A DNA stretch of 64,000 nucleotides from Cryptomeria japonica (taxonomy: Eukaryota; Streptophyta; Pinopsida; Cupressales; Cupressaceae), in NCBI RefSeq assembly GCF_030272615.1, contig NC_081407.1:438863230-438927229 (forward strand). The letters are read 5' to 3'. Position 1 is the first letter of the stretch. Each line of letters starts with the position of its first letter. Below, in pieces: positions 57,323-64,000 of this stretch. The notes under the pieces were generated by a model. It was not told the origin of the DNA. It made no database searches and saw nothing but the letters and a program-made list of their open reading frames with translations. Made by a program: the position numbers and the translations under genes.

Positions 57323-57548
57323 GCAATTGTGTCTGCACTTCTATAGAAGTGAATTTATTTCTTGTTTGAAACTTCCTCTTTGATTTTTATCATGTATGCT
57401 CTCCTAAGAAAATTGACTAATGGATTTGTGTGTGTATATTGAATAGGAGGAAGAAGGATCTCAAATTGAACCACGAGTGCATTACCGTGACAAACAAGGA
57501 AACCTGCAGCAATATTCTTCTCAAATGTGTTTTTAATAAGCAAAGTAG

Positions 57549-57878
57549 ATGTGGAAAATAGTGTCAACAAAGCAAAATGATGAGTCAAACTACTTTCAAT
57601 ATGTTTTTCAGAAGGAAACAAATGGTAGGAAGAGAAAGAGGGAGAGTAACACAGATGATGTCATAGAGAATGATAGTGGTGGGTATGCGAGAGTTCCCAT
57701 GCTGTTACACAATGTCTGTCACTTAAAGAAATTAAAGTTTGTTGTAAGCATGGCACTGGTAGTATATGATGATCATAACTTGTCAAAAGGCCTAGAAGGG
57801 TACATACCCACAAGAGAAATCAAGTGTGTAATCCCTATAGTCACAATCGAGATCAGTCCTATAACCTTGCAAATTTAA
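57549..57878 (+). CDS. Possible exon of the TIR-family gene, unknown function
   Basis: A 109-codon frame with a basic patch (RKRKRE) and a sensible-looking tail (LLHNVCHLKKLKFVVSMALV, YIPTREIKCVIPIVTIEISP). It lies between the CT tract and the palindromic satellite, upstream of the gene at 58500. If joined by splicing, the satellite would be intronic; no junction was identified. No known domain. Confidence 0.35.
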   Translation: MWKIVSTKQNDESNYFQYVFQKETNGRKRKRESNTDDVIENDSGGYARVPMLLHNVCHLKKLKFVVSMALVVYDDHNLSKGLEGYIPTREIKCVIPIVTIEISPITLQI

Positions 57879-58082
57879 TAGTATCATATGTTTTAGAAAG
57901 GCAGTACTCTTAGGGTTAGGTCAAGCTCTTACACTTGTTTTTTAGTGAAGCGTCGTTGTTTTCTCACTTGGAGTCTCTCTTATGGTGACAATGGTCTAAC
58001 TTAGCTATATCAAAACTAAACTATCGATGTTCTATTGTATGATGTTCTTTCATAACTTTAAATAATATATCATTTTATTAGC

Positions 58083-58500
58083 CCACCATATGACCCCTTA
58101 GGTGTCATTAAAGGTCATATTATTTCCTAAGAGGTCATATGGTGTCTTAAGACACCATACAACCCATAACAACACCATATGGTGTCCTAAGGGGTCATAG
58201 GATGCCATATGACCCCTTAGGACACCATACGACCCATAACAACACCATATGGTGTCCTAAAGGGTCATATGGTGTTCTATGACCCCTTAGGACATTATTT
58301 GGTTTCGTTAGTGGTCCTATGGTGTGCTAAGGGATCATATAGTGTCCTATAACCCCTTATGACACCCTATGACCCCTTAGATGTTGTTAGGGGTTATATT
58401 GTGTTCTAAGGGTCATATGATGTCCTATGACCCCTTACGACACCATATGGTGTCGTTATGTGTCTTATGGTGTCCTATGACCCCTAGAACACCTTATGAA
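58083..58500. repeat. Palindromic satellite array, second site
   Basis: Same words as 14245-15748 (CCATATGACCCCTTAGGACA and its complement), about 420 bp, in mixed orientation. Its right edge touches the exon that begins near 58495. Confidence 0.88.
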
Positions 58501-59122
58501 TTACAAGAGTGGGTTGACAAATGGTTCTATAGACCGTTGATTCCCATTGATACATATCAAATTCCCAAAGCACTATAATTGAGCCAGATGGAGACATTAG
58601 TGGATTTTGACCATGTATCCGACCTAGTGGATTCAGGTGATTTTTTGAGTTAATTTTTTTGCAAGTATTCTTTTTGGTTCATATTGTTGCACATCATACT
58701 TTATTTTTAGTATTAATTAACATTTTATAAAATGCAGGTCATGTGTATGCAGTTGTTGCAGAAGAGAACAATGAAGAAGGAATAGATTACTATTTGTGTC
58801 ATTGTGTTGAGCCAAAAAGAAAATTGACAACCACAATCATTGACGAAGAGGGTATTGAGTACCCAATAGGGTATGTTGTTATGACAGGAAATGGCTTAGG
58901 AGATACCCTATCAAGAATTTTGATGTTTGGTTGTTCGAGGACTTTGAAACATACATACATATTCTTCATTTCTCTAACCTTGTTGTTGCAACAAATATTC
59001 ATTTGATGAAGTATCGTGGAAGACCTCATAACAAGATTTTATGGAAAGTTCGTGAATCTGACCACAAGGAAATACTTGACACAATACGGGTTAGAGTCAA
59101 TCCTGAAGGCTCAATTGATTGA
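58495..59122 (+). pseudogene. Spliced gene of TIR copy 3, unknown function
   Basis: First exon part: YELQEWVDKWFYRPLIPIDT, a TAA near 58576, then LVDFDHVSDLVDS. A GT-AG intron of 101 bp (58637-58737, gtgatt...aaaatgcag) joins the next part in phase: HVYAVVAEENNEEGIDYYLC, HCVEPKRKLTTTIIDEEGIE, YPIGYVVM. After a one-base frame change near 58885 it reads WLRRYPIKNFDVWLFEDFET, ILHFSNLVVATNIHLMKYRG and a natural end NPEGSID at 59122. At least ~190 residues. The CHC spacing and conserved Trp/Asp look like a structured domain, but I cannot name it. It may be a transposon protein or captured host sequence. Confidence 0.55.
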
Positions 59123-59195
59123 TTCTACGATTCAGAGTAGAATGGTTTTGAGAATTTTGTATATATCATCGACAAATTGTTTTATATTCATTTTT

Positions 59196-59425
59196 TGTAT
59201 ATATAAATGCCCATGAGCTGATTTTTACATGTTTAGGGGCATAATTTTGTATGTTTAAATGGCAATGAGCTAATTTGTACATATGTAGATGCCAAATTTT
59301 GTATATTAAACATATTGTAATGCCAAATTTTGTATAAAATCCCATGAGATGATTTGTAAGACATTTTTTGTATATTCAAATAGCCAAGAGCTGATTTGAC
59401 CATATTTAGAGGCAAATTTTTGAAT
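59196..59425 (+). repeat. ~52-bp minisatellite downstream of the gene
   Basis: About four degenerate units of attttgtatatttaaatgcc followed by aatgagctgatttgtacatg and tttagaggc. Probably in the 3' untranslated region of the gene ending at 59122. Confidence 0.65.
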
Positions 59426-59589
59426 AATATGGGACAATGTTTTGTGACTATTTTTTGTGTCTATGTTTTGTGACTATGTTTTGAGTTTATGTGATGTGAT
59501 AAGGTCAATCATGAGAATTATTGATTCTTGTATAATCGTGGAGAATTATTTGAGTCATTATCGGGTCATAGGGGTCATAGATTGAGTCT

Positions 59590-60528
59590 AGATACAATTT
59601 GAGCAAAAATTGTCATTATTGTCAAAAAAATTGTCAAAAAAGTTGTCAAGCAACTTGTACATCGCGTCGGTAGGGTATGACTCTTGATGTTCTGACGCTT
59701 TGGGATGCATGAGAGGGGATTGCCTAGTGTAAACCTGCCCACCTGGACATGCTTGTGATGTCGTTTTGTGCACATGACGAACTAAATCAATTCTAGCCAA
59801 TCCTGCAACTTTGCATTGCATGCAATTGACAGTTTTTTCAGCAAGCGAAAAAATGCTACCAATTGAAAATGGCTCTGAGTCATCAAAAAATGAGATAGGC
59901 CATTGTAGAGGAGCCACACGCAACCCCACAAGTTCAAATAGATTGATCATATGCGTCCTGGATTGGAAGAAACAGTCTGTCAAAGTTTGACAATTTTTTG
60001 GACTAAGGGCACTTGAGAGATCACACTGGTACGGTATGACTCTCGATGTTCTGGCACTTTGGGATGAACAAGAGGAGCATGCCTAGCATAAATCTACCCA
60101 TTCAGACGTACTCGTGACGTTGGTTTGTGCACACGATGAACCGAATCAATTCTAGCTAATCACGCAACTGACGGTTTTTGCAGCAGGCGTAAAATTGCTA
60201 CCAATTGAAAATGGCTTTGAGTCGTCAAAAACTAAGATAGGCCATTGTAGAGGAGCCTCATGCGACCCCACAAATTCAAATAGATCAATTATATGTTTCC
60301 TGGATTGGAAGAAACACTCTGTCAAAGTTTGATAATATTTTGGACTCAGGGCACTTGAGAGGTCGCGCTGATAGGGTATGACTCTCGACGTTCTGGCACT
60401 TTGGGATGCACAAGAGGAGCATTCCTAGCGTAAACCTGCCCACCCGGACACACTCGTAACGTCAATTTGTGTACATGACAACCAAAATTTGACCATTGCG
60501 AGCGTGAGGGTGCTCTCGCACAAAACAC
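59590..60528 (-). pseudogene. Tandem 350-bp units with conserved minus-strand coding
   Basis: Two and a half direct units, with equivalent points at 59671, 60030 and 60372. In all three the minus strand reads HPK, two variable residues, then E-[HR]-[QR]-ESY. Units at 60528-60372 and 59983-59671 also share CPGGQVY[AT]R; the middle unit has a stop there. FDDS-[EK]-PFSIGS and APLQWPI are shared by two units. Similar protein in diverged copies suggests the unit was an exon. Longest open frame 131 codons (59588-59983). No known domain recognised. Confidence 0.45.
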
Positions 60529-60556
60529 ATATTGTTGTTTATATTCATATTGTCAA

Positions 60557-60850
60557 TTTTTGTTGTTTATATTCATATTGTTGATTACATAGGCAAATAT
60601 TCATTTAAATTTATAAAAGGGCAACCACCAAATACAACGAATACACAATAATGAACTAAATACAAGGAGTTTTGTAGGGTTAATTTAACATTTTAAACTT
60701 TTTATCAAATCATATTCCATGATTACAATGTTTTATATCATAGATTTTTGTTGTTTATATTCATATTGTTGATTACATAGGCAAATGATCAATTAACTTT
60801 ATGAAATGATAGCCACAAAATACAACGAATACAAAATAATGAACTCAGTA
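60557..60850. repeat. Direct repeat, ~100 bp units 189 bp apart
   Basis: ttttgttgtttatattcata followed by ttgttgattacataggcaaa occurs at 60557 and again near 60746. Each is followed by ccaaatacaacgaatacaca-like sequence and aataatgaact. A partial third copy lies at 60530. AT-rich, no coding. Confidence 0.7.
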
Positions 60851-61018
60851 CACATTTATTGGATCAAATATCAACATTTATATATATCAAAAAAAGGCAT
60901 GTCTGCCAAGTCAATACAAGTATTACAAAAATGTGACATATGCCATGTCCAAATCGATATACAATAAAAATGTAGAATATATCTACATGTATCGGTCATT
61001 CTATGACCAAAACTAACA

Positions 61019-61114
61019 CTATATGATCCTAAACTTGTGGTGGATCATGGCTTCATAGTCATCAAGCTTGGCCCAGTCACTACCAACCCATAATGCAAGA
61101 CCATTATAAAGTAC
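61019..61114 (-). pseudogene. Short minus-strand coding remnant near the right terminus
   Basis: VLYNGLALWVGSDWAKLDDY then EAMIHHKFRII and a stop, preceded by a TAA at 61115-61117. The residue pattern is unlike chance for so short an AT-rich stretch. Same strand as the tandem coding units at 59590-60528 and upstream of them, so they may have been exons of one gene. Family unknown. Confidence 0.35.
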
Positions 61115-61186
61115 TTACAGTATGTCTTGGATGGGACCAAAAAGTGGTGTGGTAATTTTTTGGCTCCCCATATTTTTGCACTTACC

Positions 61187-61436
61187 TTGAAGGTAATTGT
61201 ATTGAAGTGCATCCTTGCACACTTTTATATCACCACTCTATTGAGGTCAAAAACCAATTTCAAAATAGTGGAAAGTTAAAAGAGGTGAGAAAGAAAAACA
61301 ATTTTAAGCTCACTAATGATTTACTCAATACAAAATATTGTAATAATGGTATCTTTACACTAAGATTAATAGAGTTTAAAAATGGAATACCAATGTTAAG
61401 AGTTGGAGAATTTTATTCCAATTAATTGGGGGGGGG
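61187..61436. other. Unassigned stretch between TIR copy 3 and the LINE
   Basis: An ORF at 61207-61425 lacks family character. It may be degraded upstream LINE sequence. A run of ten or more G residues lies at 61428-61437. Confidence 0.3.
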
Positions 61437-61699
61437 GAGAGCCCTTGATAGAAGAATATCGAGAATGAGCTTCAAGAAGAGCTCCTCTCTATGGAATCTC
61501 AATTGAAAAATGATCCCTTTAATAAGCCATCGAATGTGGAGTTGGTGGGAATAAAATACAAGTCGAGAAAGCTGCAAACTAAAAAGATTCAAGGATTAAA
61601 GGCCATGATTAAAATGAACTTGTTAAAAATGGAGGTAAAGGCTACAAATGTTGTTATATGGAACCTAATCAAACTCGGAGGTTAAATTTTCCCTACTTC

Positions 61700-62209
61700 T
61701 ATCAGTGCGGTTTCCCCCCATATTTTTCAATGGGGGTTTAGGGGTAGCACCCCCAAGATGGGGTCAAGGGGCAATGCCCCTTGCAAGGTTCAGGGGCACC
61801 ACCCCTGACGCGCTCCCATGGGGTTGAGGGGCAGCGCCTCACGAGGCCAAAAAGACTTATTATTTTATAAAGACATTGGGTGTTATTTTTCTATTGGCTG
61901 ACATGTTGTAACCCTAATTTTGTAACCAACATAAGTCTTGATAAAAAAGCTAAGGGTTAGGGTTTTTTGTAGAGAATTTTGTAGTATTTTTGCATCGGTA
62001 TTGAGTTGCAAGGAGATTGTTGGTTGTAATCAGTTTTGATTTACTGGATAATAATATTGGACTCTCTATTTGGTTGATGTAGCTTGAGATTGGGTGAACC
62101 ACGTTAAATATTGTCTCTTCGCTATTATTATTTATGTGTTTTTCATTCCTGTGTTAAATATTTATTTGCATATAATTGTTATTTTCTGCATGCAATTCCT
62201 AACAAAAAA
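61700..62209 (+). repeat. Probable solo LTR inside the LINE
   Basis: Starts near TGCGGTTTCCCCCC and contains the GC-rich hallmark ggggttgaggggcagcgcc with its neighbours (61730-61850), typical of a common plant copia LTR. A tail with ggttagggttttttgtagag and gtgaaccacgttaaatattg follows, ending at CCTAACA (about 62209). It interrupts LINE coding between NLIK and the FYQ region. Exact ends and target duplication not resolved. Confidence 0.55.
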
Positions 62210-62291
62210 TTCTTCTTCATCCTAATAAATGAAAAAAAATATTAGAGAGGATTTGACTCATTCTGGGTGAACAATGTGTATGTAAAGTATT

Positions 62292-63348
62292 ATGCCCAAA
62301 TCAAGAAAGAGTTTTGAAATATTTTATCAACTAAAGATGATAATATTTACTATAAAAGAGCCCAAGAACATTATAAAAGGCTTATTCCTAAGAAAATCAA
62401 TAAGGAAGATAGTGAGTGGCTTTAGAGAGGAGATTATGATGGTCATTAAAATATCTAAAAATGATAAATCTCCAAGTGTTGATGGGTTGCTAGTTGAATT
62501 CTATGCAAATAACATAGACCAAATTAGTGAGGATCTTTTGTAGATTTACTTTGAAGCTATATATAAATGCTCTTTGGGTAGTAATATAAATGAAGGTACC
62601 AACAAACACTTTCCCAATGAAGGAGATAGATCTCAAATTAGGAACTAGAGGCCCATCACTCTTGTCATTGTCTCCTAAAATATTTTAGCCAAGCTATTGG
62701 CTTTAAGACTTACAGATATTCTCCCATCCCTTATTAGTAATAATTAAACTAACTAGGTCCATATTAAAGCTAGATTTAACTTGAAAATTCTAATTACCAA
62801 TTGGGAAGCTATGGAGTGGGTTAAAACATCTAATCAAAGGGTTGACATGTTCCTACTTGATTTTGAGAAGGCGTATGATAAGGTATAATGGTTTTTCATC
62901 ATAACAATTCATAAAGCCTCTGTTTCTACTCACAAATCTTGTCAAATAGAAAAGTTGTATTTAAGGATCATGTTGTTTCTTAAGTAACTCATATGGATCT
63001 CTATTTGAACCTTTTCATCCCCATAGATAAACAAGGAAAGGATACCCTCTAGTCCTTGTTATTTTTATGATTGCAAGTAATGCTATCTTTTATCTATTGA
63101 GAGATATTAGTATGGGAGTGGAAGCTAAACGGATTTCTATCCCCAATAAAGAAAAGCTTCTTAACATTCGATTTGTAGATGATAGTGCAATTTTTGTGAA
63201 CTTAGAGGAAAGGAATTTTGAAATTCTAATGAGCAAGCTGAAGATATTTTGTAAAGATTTTAGTGCAAAGCTATTCAAGATAAAATTTGTGATGCTTAGT
63301 TGGAATAATTTACCTCTAGAATGGTTTGAGAAGTTTGAATTTCAATAG
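62292..63348 (+). pseudogene. LINE reverse transcriptase
   Basis: Block 1: IKISKNDKSPSVDGLLVEFY (K-x-P-G-x-DG-x-x-x-EF motif). Block 2: RPITLVIVS, a stop, NILAKLLALRLTDILPSLIS, then WEAMEWVKTSNQRVDMFLLD and FEKAYDKV with the first catalytic Asp near 62860. Block 3: NIRFVDDSAIFVN, where the usual FADD is FVDD, near 63165-63195. Stops near 62520, 62648, 62676, 62746 and 62886, plus frame changes. Confidence 0.85.
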
Positions 63349-63872
63349 GGGTGGGCCTAATAAGAAGGTTAGATTTTTAGGGATTCTATTTGTTGTTAAC
63401 CCTTCCTTGAAGGATATGTGGGACTGGATTAATGGTAAGATTGAAAATAAAATTGCAAAATGGAATTAGACAATATCTTTCTTTGGTTGGTAGAGCGAGC
63501 ACATTTGTCAAAAAATCTTAAACTCTTATAAGTTATATTGTGCTTCAATTTGGTTGTTTTGTAGCTAATATGTCAATGAAATTCAAAAGTGTATTAGAAA
63601 GTTTCTATTGTTGAATAGAAAAGGAAAAAGATGCAACTAAGCAAGAATGGTTATATTTGGATAAAGACAATGGCGGCATTGGATTAAAAGACTTGAGCCT
63701 TGAAGGAATTCATTGTATGTTGAATGGATTATCAAGTCCTTCAATGGTAATGAGCCCAAGAAAGTTTCAGTATGAAATCATATTTAGGTGGGAACCCCTA
63801 AGTAGGACAAGATTTGGAAAGTTTGCACCCTTGTCATTCTTATTTGGGAAATTTTTTTATATCCCCTTTTGA
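63349..63872 (+). pseudogene. LINE C-terminal region
   Basis: KKVRFLGILFVVNPSLKDMW then WINGKIENKIAKWN, equivalent to the plant LINE region K-x-x-YLG-x-x-x ... W-x-x-x-x-x-K-I-x-x-K-L-x-x-W. Next comes a degraded SLAGR-x-x-LIK-like part, and GGIGLKDLSLEGIHCMLNGL near 63672-63730, equivalent to the GG-x-G-x-x-x-L motif. Frames change several times. Confidence 0.75.
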
Positions 63873-64000
63873 CTCTAATTTTTTCAATAGTATATGGAAG
63901 GCTTGAGAATTTGTCAATAAACTGATATAAAATAATGAATCCAATAACAAGGAAAGTAAACTATGCAGTTTCAAGTCAATTTGGTAGAATCCCCAGTAAA

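Larger units (their letters stand above)
55917..61186. mobile_element. TIR family copy 3: fuller element with coding sequence
   Basis: The left end, GGTAAGTGCACAAATATGG (55917), reappears inverted as GGTAAGTGCAAAAATATGG ending at 61186. The first ~1 kb is colinear with the complement of 24740-25230 of copy 1. Inside are AT and CT microsatellites, an ORF (57549-57878), the palindromic satellite (58083-58500), a spliced gene (58500-59122) and two tandem arrays. The last array lies over minus-strand coding sequence. No matching target duplication was found. The coding content makes this the likeliest source copy, but it is also mutated. Confidence 0.65.
61437..63960 (+). mobile_element. L1-like LINE remnant, probably continuing past the window
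   Basis: Pre-RT region at 61470-61680 (ELLSMESQLKNDPFNKPSNV, KKIQGLKAMIK) matches the linker usual before the RT of plant L1 elements. It is split by an LTR-like insertion and resumes at about 62226. RT and C-terminal parts follow to about 63870. No poly-A tail or target duplication was seen. Many stops and frame changes; dead. Confidence 0.78.

Noticed and set aside
55917-61186. Helitron interpretation of the TIR family
   Set aside because: The ends are inverted repeats of each other and no TC start with CTRR end hairpin or Rep/helicase motif was seen.
1-64000. tRNA, rRNA, snRNA or bacterial-type operon features
   Set aside because: No cloverleaf, conserved rRNA segment or Shine-Dalgarno-led gene cluster was seen on either strand.

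Overview
The window looks like a block of repeats from a large plant nuclear genome, probably a gymnosperm or another seed plant rich in transposons. That placement is an inference from Sirevirus-like Ty1/copia elements, a 17-kb Ty3/gypsy element with Tat/Ogre features, LINE remnants, long CT/GA tracts, one GT-AG intron and tRNA-iMet-type primer sites. I found no intact host gene, no rRNA or tRNA gene and no CRISPR array. Almost everything is nested mobile DNA, and nearly all coding regions are broken.

Left part (1-35,818). A degenerate unknown gene fills 1-1826 (minus). An old Ty1/copia element on the minus strand (element 3) then acts as the host for later insertions. Its pieces lie at 3960-4540, 8806-9056, 12849-13458, 25238-25582 and 33698-34930. 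They are split by four blocks: an unassigned ~4.3 kb block (4541-8805); a gag-protease-only Ty3/gypsy derivative (9062-12843, duplication taaca); a terminal-inverted-repeat (TIR) element (13464-25232, candidate duplication atgca); and a younger copia element on the minus strand (element 2, 25588-33692, duplication gaaac). The TIR element contains a CT-rich tract, a 1.5-kb palindromic satellite and a nearly full-length copia element on the plus strand (element 1, 15855-22797, duplication tctct). Element 2 contains about 1.9 kb of a different LTR element where its own zinc knuckle and protease should be.

Middle part (35,819-53,153). A 17.3-kb Ty3/gypsy element of Tat/Ogre type has two ~1.4-kb LTRs and a perfect 5-bp duplication (atcct). 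It carries gag, protease, RT, RNase H, a second archaeal-type RNase H and integrase on the plus strand. Beyond pol, on the opposite strand, lies an ORF resembling the plant mobile domain (PMD). Its frames are broken mostly by in-frame stops of the kind made by C-to-T changes.

Right part (53,154-64,000). This holds a CT/GA-rich partial copy of the TIR family (54113-55785) and a 5.3-kb fuller member of the same family (55917-61186). The fuller member has a spliced plus-strand gene, the same palindromic satellite, and a 350-bp tandem repeat that preserves protein sequence on the minus strand. An L1-like LINE remnant follows, interrupted by a probable solo LTR.

The best candidate for something undescribed is the TIR family shared by 13464-25232, 54113-55785 and 55917-61186: subterminal GTAC/GCGC repeats, a covarying AT hairpin, a two-node palindromic satellite and unrecognised proteins. 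All coordinates and similarities were read by eye, without database searches.
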